A stretch of 64,000 nucleotides of DNA, from NCBI RefSeq assembly GCF_050436995.1, contig NC_134775.1:7231124-7295123 (forward strand), in the 5' to 3' direction. Made by a program: the position numbers and the translations under genes. This DNA is from Anticarsia gemmatalis. Its lineage: Eukaryota; Arthropoda; Insecta; Lepidoptera; Erebidae. The notes beneath the pieces are model-generated. The model was given only the letters and a program-made list of their open reading frames with translations, made no database searches and was not told where the DNA came from. This document shows positions 52,214-62,147 of this stretch, piece by piece; the first letter of the stretch is position 1, and each line of letters opens with the position of its first letter.

Positions 52214-52284
52214 AAATAACATCAGGTGCTGATAATAGCAAATTGTTATGAACACTCACTTACCTCATTTACGTACGTGTACCT

Positions 52285-52548
52285 AAACGCGGATTCTGGT
52301 GCACGGCTTGCAAAACATTTTCCACCGCACGTGGACGCAACATTCTTCCAGCACCTTCCTGCTGCGGGACAATCGGCTGATTATCCAACTCGCGTTGGTA
52401 CGCCCGAGTAATCACGCGACTGTCCGTGGGATGGCGAGCGTTTGGATATCTCTGAACGTACCCACAGGTTCAGAGCACGCTGTGCGTTACCACGTGCTTC
52501 ACCGTAGCACATCAGCATTTCTGCGTACTCACGCGCACTGAACTGCAT
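52285..52548 (-). pseudogene. DUF4817 protein N-terminal remnant (copy 3)
   Basis: Minus-strand ATG at 52548: MQFSAREYAEMLMCYGEARG, then NAQRALNLW. A frameshift near 52450 moves on to YPNARHPTDSRVITRAYQRE and ENVLQAVHQNPRLGT. The pattern FSxxEYAxMxxxYGxAxGNAxxAxxxYxxRYPNxRxP is what I remember as DUF4817, a helix-turn-helix-like domain at the start of insect transposase-like proteins; DDE domains usually follow but are absent here. The 5' leader R2 lies upstream. Confidence 0.75.
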
Positions 52549-52559
52549 TTCGCCACAAA

Positions 52560-52935
52560 ATAACAATAGTAACAACAACAATAATAATAATAACAAAAAA
52601 ATAACAATAAAAACACTAAAAACACAAAACTTAAACAATAACAATTATCAATTGACAACAGTTCACACACGACACGAGTAACACGAAACCGAAATTTGGA
52701 TAACATCCGTCTTCCGCGAGCGAAAAGCACGAACTGCATCAATCATACAAATTTCAAAATAATAATGCCCACAATCAAAGAGAGCCGACAAACCGCACCG
52801 CGCAGGCGCACGCGCCGCCTCGTGTCCTCGCCGCCGCCGCCGCCGCCACCCCGCGCAGGCGCCCGCGCTACCGACTCGGTGACGAGTTAGGTACCCAGCG
52901 AGTGCATTACAATTTACGTAGATTCAATAAAATGA
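52560..52935 (-). repeat. R2 leader region, copy 3, and GC-rich tract
   Basis: The block resembling 1477-1695 and 46380-46600 is here followed by a (CCG)n-like tract (52826-52850). It has the position of a 5' UTR/promoter for the DUF4817 remnant. (TAA/ACA)n low-complexity DNA at 52557-52605 separates it from the ATG. Confidence 0.5.
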
Positions 52936-52936
52936 T

Positions 52937-53068
52937 ATCGTCGGTGATACTGCAATACCGCGTAAGCCACAGGTGCTAATAGCGCGTTCGCGTTTAGCTA
53001 TCAATATGATCCATTAGTAAGAAAACCTCATAGACGATTAATAAATTTACTTTCGCGGTATTGAATCA
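52937..53068. mobile_element. Small inverted-repeat element related to the 8709 MITE
   Basis: TATCGTCGGTGATACTGC plus AATACCGCGTAAG at the left is mirrored by TTTCGCGGTATTGAATCATC at the right. The AATACCGCG core is shared with the TIR of 8709-8966. At about 130 bp it may be a shorter or deleted member. Ends and target duplication are uncertain. Confidence 0.45.
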
Positions 53069-53410
53069 TCGTAAATGAATTGTTGTTGAGCATTTTCAGT
53101 ATTTACGCTTATTTGTAAGAGGGATAAAATAAAAGATTGGGTATTCAAAAATATTATTTTTATGCGTCTTTGAACACGATATCAGTCTCATATATTTCAA
53201 AATAAGTAAAAATATTATTAACTTTAGATGTAAGCAGTTTTAAACTGCCTACAATAACTATAGAAACATCAAAAACATAAAATAAACATTTAGAAACAAA
53301 AAGTGTACCTACTAAATAAGTAACTTAATAAGTAGATACGTAGAAGACAACAAAAACATAATTCTAACAAAGTTTAGAAAAATATAAGTTCTACATACTA
53401 CGTAGTAGTA
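53069..53410. other. AT-rich spacer before LINE-B
   Basis: Nothing recognised. CTACGTAGTAGTAGTAAG just before LINE-B may be part of its target site. Confidence 0.4.
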
Positions 53411-53417
53411 GTAAGTA

Positions 53418-54188
53418 ATGAGATCTTACGACATTAAATCTTTACTCTCCAAGAAAGCTGCTGCTAAAACAAAGTTTAAATGTCGTCCAACCGATTCTAA
53501 TTGGAATAAATATGTTGCAATACGTAATCATTGCAGTAAGGTGTGTAGGAATGCACAACGCCGACATATTCACGCATCTGTCGAAAACGGAGATCCAGCC
53601 AAAGTCTGGAAATTTCTGAGATCATTGGGAGTCGGCAAATCGCGCCAAGACACAATTCCTAAATCTCTCGATCTGAACGCTTTAAACCAGCATTTCACTA
53701 CATTACCCCACTTTGACCCCTTACTAAAAGATAATACTCTAAAATCTCTTTCACTACGTTCGACTCCCGATTGCTTCCCATTTGACTTTCATCAATTTGC
53801 TGCTTGTGACGTTAAGAAAAGCATCCTATCTACTACCTCGAATGCAATAGGTACCGATTGCGTCAGCCGTAATATGATCCTTCCTATCCTTGATGAGATA
53901 CTTCCTGTCATCTGTCACATCCTTAATTTCTCCATCTCCAAGGGCATCTTCCCATCAGCTTGGAAAGACGCCCAAATCACACCTCTACCTAAAAAATTTA
54001 ACCCTTCATCCTTCTCTGAATACCGGCCCATTTCTATCCTACCTTTCCTGTCTAAAGTTCTTGAACGCCTCGTTCATGATCAGCTTAGTTCCTTTCTTTC
54101 CGAAAACCAACTCCTTAACCCACTCCAGTCTGGTTTCCGTCCCGGTCACAGTACCACCATAACCCTGGTTCATATTACGGAAGACATT
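53418..54188 (+). CDS. LINE-B ORF2, linker and RT start
   Basis: The frame has a basic linker with QRRHIHASVENGDPAKVW, then RT blocks SNAIGTDCVSRNMI, YRPISILPFLSKVLERLV and SGFRPGHSTTITL. It is open up to the SINE at 54189. The codons of the target duplication (ITEDI) repeat after the SINE. Confidence 0.85.
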
Positions 54189-54582
54189 TCATATTTTGAC
54201 TGCCTCTGTGGCGCGGTCGGTAGTATATGCGACTGCGGTGCGAGAGGTCTCGGGTTCGAATCCTGGGTCGGGCCAAAAAGTCTTTTCTGAGATTTTCTGT
54301 TAAGAATTTTTTAGAGATTGCCCGGAGTTAGGAAGTTGAGGTCGAAGACCTCCGTGCCTCGGAGAGCACGTAAAGCCGTCGGTCCTGCGCCTGAGCTGTC
54401 ACTGGTCGTGTCGGTTATCCGTGCCACCAAGCTATGAGAGTGATGGAATAGAGAGTGTACCTGTGTATTGTGCACACACTTGGACACTATAAACAAAGTC
54501 CTGCACAGATGGCCAGTTTCAATGAAACTGACCGCCGTAGCCGTATATCGGCTAGGAGGACATTATTATTACGGAAGACATT
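54174..54582 (+). mobile_element. Full-length SINE with 15-bp target duplication
   Basis: ATTACGGAAGACATT occurs at 54174-54188 and 54568-54582. Between them lies a tRNA-like head (GTGGCGCGGTCGGTAGTATA; B-box GGTTCGAATCC), a middle with GTGCCTCGGAGAGCACGTAA, and an end CGTATATCGGCTAGGAGGAC plus ATTATT. The 379-bp insert sits in ORF2 of LINE-B. Its start (GACTGCCTCTGTGGCGC) is shared with the SINE at 12437, but the bodies differ. Confidence 0.9.
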
Positions 54583-55742
54583 AGGTCAGCAATGGAAGGT
54601 GGTCATCTAACAGTGCTTGCATTGCTAGACTTTAGCAACGCTTTTAACACTGTTGACTTTGATGTACTCGTCGGGGTACTATGCTCTCTTAACGTATCTC
54701 CAACAGCGGTTGACTGGTTTCGTAGTTACCTGTTTGGGCGCCGGCAACGTATCAGCATCGATAACACGATCTCCGCATGGTGCCCGTCATATGCTGGCGT
54801 TCCGCAGGGCGGCGTCTTATCTCCTCTTCTCTTCGCAGTTTTTATCAACTCAATTTCTAACTACTTGACTTCCTCTTACCACCTCTACGCAGATGATCTA
54901 CAGATTTACTCCCACGCTCCCCTAGATAGGTTGACCGAAGCTGTTCTAACTATAAACACCGACATGATGCGAATTTGTGACTGGAGCAAGTCGTACGGGT
55001 TAAAAGTCAACCCGGATAAGACCCAGGTGATCGTTGTTGGCAGTTCGAGAATGGTGTCAAGAATCGACTGGTCACTGATACCCCCCGTGTCTTGTGACGG
55101 TATTGATATCCCATACAGTGACAAAGTCAAGAATTTGGGTATCTTTATTGATAAGAAGATGTCGTGGGCTCCTCAAATCCAACATGTCAGTCGCAAAATA
55201 TTCGCTTCGGCGGGGTTTTTGCGCAGACTGCGTAATTTTCTTCCCATCACGACTAAAGTTGCGTTAGTACAATCCCTTCTTTTTCCCGTTCTTGATTATG
55301 CCGATGTCAGCTATCTTGATCTCACCGAGGACCAATTGAATAAACTTGAGCGACTTCAAAACTTCTTTATTAGATTCATATTTGGTTTACGCAAGTATGA
55401 TCATATTTCTGAATACAGACATAAACTCAAGTGGTTACCCCTACGTTCACGCCGGAATGCTCACATTCTCTCTCTTCTGTACAATGTATTGTTTAATCCC
55501 TTTGCACCCCCATATCTTAAAGAACGTTTTGATTTCTTACATGACACACATTCAAGACACTCCTGCGATCATCAGAAAATTTAAGATTGAAGATGCCAGT
55601 GCATTCCACAAAGTTTGTTGATAGATCGTTTTCTGTAGAAGCTGTGCGATTGTGGAATGCACTACCAGTGTCAATACGATGTGCTCAATCCTTACCTATC
55701 TTTAAAAAACAAGTTAAGGAACACTACCTTTCGCTACAAAAT
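54583..55742 (+). pseudogene. LINE-B ORF2, RT palm to C terminus
   Basis: After the SINE: LALLDFSNAFNTVDFD (catalytic Asp), AGVPQGGVLSPLLFAVFI and YHLYADDLQIYS (YADD). Then KNLGIFIDKKMSW, FPVLDYADVSYLDL, NKLERLQNFFIRFIFGLRKY. The frame breaks near 55560, and the final block (VRLWNALPVSIR) reads in another frame to 55742. Apart from the SINE this single frame break is the main damage. Confidence 0.88.
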
Positions 55743-56151
55743 TAATTATTTATTTTATGTATTTATTAAGTATGTATTTTAAATATGTATATTATTTGTG
55801 TATCATTTATATATGTATGTTTATATTCCTCTATTATATACGTATATGTCATTATTTATATATTTACTATTGACTCTCATTTGTATTGCCCTCCTTCATT
55901 CTACTGCTTTTATATCTCTCCATCCAATGGTTGCCTGGAAGAGATTGCCACTGTGCGATAAGGCCGCCAATTGTACCTACTTTTATTTATTTTATGTTTG
56001 TTCGTGTTTCCTTTATATACAATAAAAAGTATTCATTTCATTTCATTTCTTGCATTTGGAAATACTCTTATTTAAAAAACATCTAACGAAGTTTTGGTAA
56101 TAATTCAGTAGATACTTAAACTAATGAGATCTTAAATCTTAATATAGAAAC

Positions 56152-57320
56152 TTACTTTTTTTTAGAGGGTAAAACATCGTAAAATTGATGGCAATCACGA
56201 GGAATAACAGTCTTTAATTGTTGCAGATGCTCATATTTACTTTCCAGTATAGGCAATCTAGACTCATAAAGCCTTGGTACGTTGCTTATCAATGTAGAAA
56301 TATTCTTTGGTCTTCGAGGTAGTGGAGTAAATTCACTTTCGAAGTGCTTTTTAAACTCGATAGTCCCATTAGGATTATATTTCAAAACTCGCAAGTCCAC
56401 AACACAATCATCGCCAGAAACACGCCCAGGGCGTATAGAGTCGTAAACTTGGTACTCTTTAACACTGTAGTCTTTGAAGAAGGTATGATCGGGTTGTTCG
56501 ACTTTGTAAGGAAAAGGATTCTTTCGAGCAACTTTGGTAATAGTTGCATATTGCGATGGCAGGAAAATCTCGACATTTTTGAGTTTTCTCTCAATAAGTG
56601 AATGCACCGAATCCACTTCCATTTGGGTGTGGCCCTTCTCTAGATACTTCTGTGTAATGGTAACTTTCTTATCCATCGCTAATCTAAGGAGAGCGTTAGA
56701 AACAATACTGTTCCTATTCTGCGCAGTACAACCATCCGTCCATATAATTACATCCTTAAGATTATCTTGTAACAATTTCGTTATATAATCTACAAAGAAC
56801 GACGCATATGTGATAGCTTTCAGATCACAGGTGGTCTCGTCGAACCAATAACAGATAACATCGTTAGTACCGATGTTAAAAACTGTGAAATTATGCACTG
56901 CCATTTTGGTTTTAAAATATAGCGCACTAGCCGACAAAGTAGGACATAATTTCACGGCTTGCAAATCTGCAGTAATAGTATGAGCAATCCCTTGTTTTGC
57001 AATTTCTTTATCTTTAGTCTTTTCAGCTCGAGCTAAATTTTTCAATTCGACGTGACGCTGATAATCTTCTTCGGAAACATTACCTACTGCATACGAACTA
57101 CAATAATCACAGGCATCTTTTTTTGGCTAAAAAAGAGCTATATTTTCCTCACTTAATATGTCAAAAAAGAGTTTTCTCGAAGCTACTGGCTTGGCTTCTG
57201 ACGACGAATATTCAAGGTATAGCTTGTACAATTGTGCTTTCGATTGTATTATCGGTTCTTCATACTGTTTCGTGGTTGATTGGCGACAATAATGTGAGGG
57301 TAATTTGGGTAATAATACGC
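56152..57320 (-). pseudogene. DUF7869-type transposase, C-terminal two thirds (copy 4)
   Basis: The minus-strand frame 56152-57045 has HTITADLQAVKLCP (first Asp), YWFDETTCDLKAITYASF, VIIWTDGCTAQNRNS (second Asp), EKGHTQMEVDSVHSLIER (His and third Asp) and the tail VIPRDCHQFYDVLPSKK. Upstream in other frames, LPSHYCRQSTTK and KKDACDYCSSYAVGNVSEED continue to about 57320. It resembles copy D more than the complete copy, so at least two subfamilies exist. The 5' part is lost at the BEL-1 LTR. Confidence 0.82.
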
Positions 57321-57362
57321 AGCCAAGGATGACTCCATAGAACTATACCAAATGGAGTCACC

Positions 57363-58189
57363 TGTTCCTCGGAGGGGGCAGAATGTTCACACATGAACGT
57401 GCCATTTCAGCGAGATAATCCTACGTGATAAAATACTGGAAAACATATTACTTAGTAATCATATAAAAACTAAGGAAACATCACGTAGGGGCATATAGCG
57501 CTGAGATGGTAAGTTACACGCATAGCACACAACGATAATGTGGTATGTGTGTACACAGGATAAGTTTAGTATATAAGATCTTGTAGATTAAGCAATAAAC
57601 CAGTCACAAGTTGAGCCCGGCTTTGACTCAATACCCTTCCTCTACCTCTCACTGTGGCCAAGACACCTTTAGCCATCAACCGATCTGTCGTGTGAGTCTG
57701 CTCGACAGGCAGTGAGAAAACCATCACCACCATAACCCATTCCTACCCACATTCCATCTGCCATCATAGGTCTCAGGTGTCAGATATTCCGCACCTACCT
57801 ATATAAGTATATAAATACGTATAGTAGGGCTAGGATCTAGGGACTGTAGGGCTAGGGCATTAGGTGCGTACGGAGCGTAGGTCTGTATCACAGTATACCA
57901 CAGGGTACCACGATAGTACGTGCCTTAGGTTAAGGGCTTGGTAGTAGGTGCGTAGAAGTGGTGGTCTGTATCACCGAATACCACAGAGCACCAAGCCTAT
58001 ACGCATTATACGCTAGGCAAGATAAGATAGGATTTTAGGCTATAGTGGTAACTAAGCTAAGGTACTTAGGATAGGATTATAGGTGTTAGAATCTCTAGGA
58101 TAGTATAAGATAACGTTAGCTGGTAGTCCTTAGGATTAGGTAGTCCTGTGCAGTAAGATCTTAGCCTAAGGCTATTATCACGCTGTACA
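57363..58189 (+). mobile_element. BEL-1 5' LTR (probable)
   Basis: It starts TGTTCCTCGGAGGGGGCAG and ends CGCTGTACA, i.e. TG...CA. Inside are GTATATAAG (57569, TATA-like) and AATAAA (57594). TTGGTCCTTCGAGCC follows 2 bp after the end, the same primer-site word as after the BEL-2 LTR. The 3' LTR is not in the window, so the borders are inferred from TG/CA and the primer site. Confidence 0.65.
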
Positions 58190-58192
58190 TTT

Positions 58193-58210
58193 TGGTCCTT
58201 CGAGCCTTTT
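58193..58210 (+). other. BEL-1 primer-binding site candidate
   Basis: TGGTCCTTCGAGCC directly after the LTR. TGGACCTTCGAGCCGGA occupies the same place in BEL-2. A partial tandem repeat (TTTTGATCCTTCGAGTAG) follows. Confidence 0.55.
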
Positions 58211-58508
58211 GATCCTTCGAGTAGTAGAGAATCATCTTGTCCCTTAAGTTGACTAATTGACTGACAGACAACTTGGTATACAGCAGACTTGCGCACCAAT
58301 CTAGCGCTTGTTTCGTTGTATATCAAGTGATTGACTAACTTAGTTGCGTCGTTCGGTAGCGGATCAGGTATCGGTCTCCCTGAACAGGGTCGCCCCGGTG
58401 CTCGAGAAGTCGCACATACCGTAACGAGGAAACAGATCGCAACTAAGTGTAAGTTTTCTACCCCTTTAAAGTCTTGTTAGGTTGGTTAGGATCGGATAGG
58501 GCAGCAAG

Positions 58509-60125
58509 ATGGATAAACAACAAATCAACGAAGTTGTGAAAAGTCAGGAGAGCCACTACAAAGAAATCGGACGCATATTCAACAACATCAAAAAGGACTC
58601 GACATGAAGAAAAACGGAGAAGTACATCGCAGAAAGAAGATCGAGACTCACAGAAGTATTCACCAAAGCATCGGCAAACCATTCGCTGATTGAAGACCAG
58701 GAGATCTTAGAAGAACATACCTATATGAAGTCTAATTACTTCGGAATCATCAAAGAACTCTATAAAGATGCTATGGATTACTTGGAACAATCTGAGACAA
58801 AACTTCTAATTTGTCATCAATCTTGTGGTCAAGACCAAGAAAAAGTCAGAACCAACAGTAACAGTTCAGCAAGGATGAATTTGCAGTTATATCGCATCAA
58901 TCAGTTGCGTCAAAACCTCGAGAAAGCAGCCTTGGCGATTGAAGACGACAGATCCAGCTATCACTATAAAACATTGCTAGAAGCCTTGCAAAAACAGTGT
59001 GATAAAGTGGAAGAAGGCCACTTCAGTATCTGTGAGGAAGAAAACATCTTAGAACATAGTTATTTTCAGGATGAAGTGTTTGAAAACCTGAAAACGGACT
59101 ACGATAGCATAATTGAACAACTATATGAAAAGTTACAACAACACCAACCTGTTCACAAAGCATCCGTAAAAATACCAAAAATAGTCATCCCGATCTTAAC
59201 GGGAAGCTATGAGTCGTGGAGTTCGTTCTATGATCTATTTTTGAAAATCATTCATGAAGATAACTCACTCACAGATACAGAAAAGATGCAGTATTTGAAG
59301 ACGCACGTGAAAGATGATGCAGCCAAACTCATTAGGCATTTGACAGTATGCGAATCTAACTATGCGACTGCGTGGACATTGCTTAAAAAACGTTACGAAA
59401 ATGAGAGGATGATTATAACTAAGCACATTGACAACATTCTCAACATACAAAAAGTGAAGGTGGGTTCCGCGAATAACTTGAAATTTCTGCATGATACAAT
59501 TAACGAAAATTTAGAGGCGATTAAAAATCAGAAAATTTATATTTCGTCATGGGATCCTATTTTAACAAGAATACTGAGTCGTACTTGGGATTCGGCATCT
59601 GACGAAAAATACTAACAACAACTCGTAACGCCAAACAAACCTCAAACGTTTTCATCAATGATGTCCTTTCTGAAAAAACGGCTTATGTGTCTCGAAAATA
59701 CGAACTGTGAAGGAAAATTTGATTATAAACAACAACATTATAATACTAAATCTATAAATAGCCTCAAGTGCTGGCTATGTAATAGTTACAGTCATAACAT
59801 ATACGTGTGCACACAATTTAAAGCGTTGTCAGCAGAACAGCGTAACAATAAAGTGAAGGAAAATCACAAATGCAAACAGTGCATAATACATGACTCATCC
59901 GTTCAATGTTTTAGTAATGGAAAGTGTAAACATTGTGGCAAACTAGGTCACCATTCATTGTTACACCTTGACATTCAAAAAAAGGTGAATGTCAATAATT
60001 ACGTCACTAGAGATGACAACAATAAAGGGTCAAAGGATCGGAAAATTGTTGAAAACCCTTCTACAAGTACAACTTGGACAAAAACCAAGTCAAATACATC
60101 GTCCACAACAGGACCGGACACATAG
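58509..60125 (+). pseudogene. BEL-1 gag region, decayed
   Basis: The ATG at 58509 opens gag. A TGA near 58605 interrupts it, and the frame continues from 58725 to 59615 with the Pao-type gag block (SYESWSSFYDLF, YATAWTLLKKRYEN) and a stop at 59613. The next frame (59658-60125) has two zinc knuckles, CWLCNSYSHNIYVC and CKHCGKLGHHSLLH, and a TAG at 60123. At least three stops make it inactive. Gag would package the element RNA. BEL/Pao elements are retrotransposons of insects. Confidence 0.85.
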
Positions 60126-60875
60126 GATACAACGCTTTTAGCAACGGCCCTTGTGCATACATACGCCAAAGATGGTACGTCACACTTACTAAGAGTGCTG
60201 TGTGATCAAGGTTCCCAGGCTTCATTTTGCACGGAAGAAGTAGCCCAATTACTAGCCTACCCTCGCAGAAAAATAAAATGCGAGGTAGTAGGTATCGATG
60301 ATGAGACACCGAAGACTTCAAACTACAGTATTGAAGTGAACTTACAACCAAGATTTCCAAGCGAATTTAAGTTGCCCGTGAAACTCATTATATTACCGAA
60401 GTTAACGGGTGCATTACCAAATAAAACTATACAACCAATACAAGCGGACTGCTTAGTAAACACGTTAATTGCGGATCCGACTTATTACAAACGAGGTCCA
60501 GTAGACATAATATTGGGCGCTCAAGAATATAGTAGAATATTGTTGCAAGGGTTACGCAAATTAGAAAGTGGTATTATTGCCCAGGATACAGAGTTTGGGT
60601 GGATATTATCCGGAATATGCAGTAATCCCTCCACAAGCAACATACGAATCGCTAGTATGATAACACGCTCAGTTGAAATGCAACAATTAACAAAATTCTG
60701 GGAATTAGAAGAGATACCAGAGGGAGATAGTCTATCCAACGAAGACCAATTATGTGAACAGCTGTACCAACAAACCACAGAAAGTAATCAAGATGGCACT
60801 TACACTGTGCGACTTTCAATTAAAAATTCTGACGTCGTTTATGGAAACACGCGCCAAAGGGCCGCTGGCTGCTAG
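60126..60875 (+). pseudogene. BEL-1 aspartic protease and linker, decayed
   Basis: The frame has RVLCDQGSQASF, the retropepsin-type D-x-G site, followed by the usual BEL linker IILGAQEYSRIL and FGWILSGICS. The frame slips near 60840, after which the text continues in the next frame as the start of the RT region. Confidence 0.8.
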
Positions 60876-61567
60876 ACTGTTTCAATTAGAACGAAAATTT
60901 GAAGGAAACAAAACACTGAAAAACCAGTACAAAGAATTTCTAGACGAATACCTTAACATGGGTCACATAAGAAAAGTGCCACAATCGGACTACTACCAGG
61001 GAAAATATTATATACCTCACCAACCGGTGATTAAAGAAGACTCATTAACCACCAAATTGCGGGTAGTGTTCGATGCGTCAAGCAAGGTTAAATCACACAT
61101 AAGCTTAAACTCTAATATGTACACGGGACCTAGGTTACAACAAGACTTGGCTTCCATATTACTGCGGTGGCGTAAACATAAAATAGTATTCATGGCAGAT
61201 ATAGAAAAAATGTACAGGTTTATAAAAGTAAATGAACAAGATTAGAAGTACCAGAGAATATTATGGAGGCAGTCAACAAAGGATCCAATTGCGGAATACG
61301 AATTAACAACCGTTACGTACGGTACAGCATCTGCACCTTATTTGGCAGTAAGGATGTTACAGCAACTGGCGAATGATGAAAAAAAGAATTATCCTATTGC
61401 CAGTCGTACAGCACTTCAAGACTTCTATATCGACGATATATTATCAGGGGAAAATGAAATCAAGGCCGCAAAGCAGTTACAAAAAAAATTAATATGCATG
61501 TTAAAGACCGGTGGATTTAATCTCAGAAAGTGGTCGTCGAATAGTGCGGAATTATTGGAAAGCATAC
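60800..61567 (+). pseudogene. BEL-1 reverse transcriptase, truncated
   Basis: RT blocks: LRVVFDASSK, IVFMADIEKMYRFI (catalytic Asp), then after a break near 61243 YGTASAPYLAVRML and DFYIDDILSGE (YIDD). The reading stops at 61567 where the LTR of BEL-2 begins, so the RNase H and integrase parts of BEL-1 are outside the window or lost. Confidence 0.85.
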
Positions 61568-61906
61568 TGTTGTCGCGCCATCTAACGAGCACGTGCGCAA
61601 GACTATCAACACGGCTGAAGTCGGCTCTGCGTGCGACGCAAAGCAGCGAATAGGAGCGGCGAGGCGCTCTGATTGGCTGCGGGACGACGCGACTCACGCG
61701 ACTCACGCGAACTTCGCGACGTAGGCCATTACGATTTTACGACTACACATCACTTTCGAACCGACCACATTTATATACGTATAATAATTCTAATAAGTAC
61801 AATATTGTAACTTACTATCCAAATAAAACGTATACATATCGAACATCAAATAAATTCAGTCATTTCGTCTACACCTGCTGAATTTCCCAAACGAAGACCT
61901 CAAACA
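61568..61906 (+). mobile_element. BEL-2 5' LTR
   Basis: It starts TGTTGTCGCGCCATCTAACG and ends GACCTCAAACA. It has a TATA-like TTTATATACGTATAA (61769), AATAAA words (61824, 61852), and a repeated CGACTCACG near 61690. TCTGGACCTTCGAGCCGGAT (primer site) follows at 61909. It lies inside the BEL-1 RT; CATAC before it would be the 5-bp target duplication. Confidence 0.75.
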
Positions 61907-62147
61907 TTCTGGACCTTCGAGCCGGATGTCGCCGCGCTGACCACCCACCTGCGAAGCGAGAAGACTGCAAGGGCGGTCAGGCCGGTCATCCCCTTATTCC
62001 TATCCTATTCTTAAAACGTGTGCTAACATTTGTTTCTCATATTTTAAAGACGAACTCCGTAACCGGCGCTACGTGCCACGCCGCTGCATACACACCTACT
62101 TGGCCACGTGCACGTAAGTAACCTTTGATTTCTTACAGACCACCAAA

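Larger units (their letters stand above)
46673..52217 (+). mobile_element. Complete TIR transposon encoding a DUF7869-type transposase
   Basis: Termini at 46677 (CGACACCTCCTACGTAAATT) and 52213 are inverted copies over about 27 bp with three mismatches, the outer 14 bp being perfect. AAAT flanks both ends (46673-46676, 52214-52217). The 5,537-bp element holds a spliced transposase gene in the plus direction, a GC-rich promoter-like block, a poly-A signal, and two SINE insertions. TIRs plus a 4-bp duplication plus this transposase would suit the Sola-type superfamily, but I cannot verify that name without a search. Confidence 0.85.
53411..56048 (+). mobile_element. LINE-B: 5'-truncated LINE with a SINE inside
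   Basis: It starts in the ORF2 linker near 53418 (5' truncation), continues through RT and the C terminus to 55742, and has a 3' UTR with the conserved GGTTGCCTGGAAGAGATTGC hairpin and a CAATAAAAAG signal. It ends in an (ATTTC)n-like tail (56030-56048). It is of the same family as LINE-C and near LINE-A. Confidence 0.8.
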
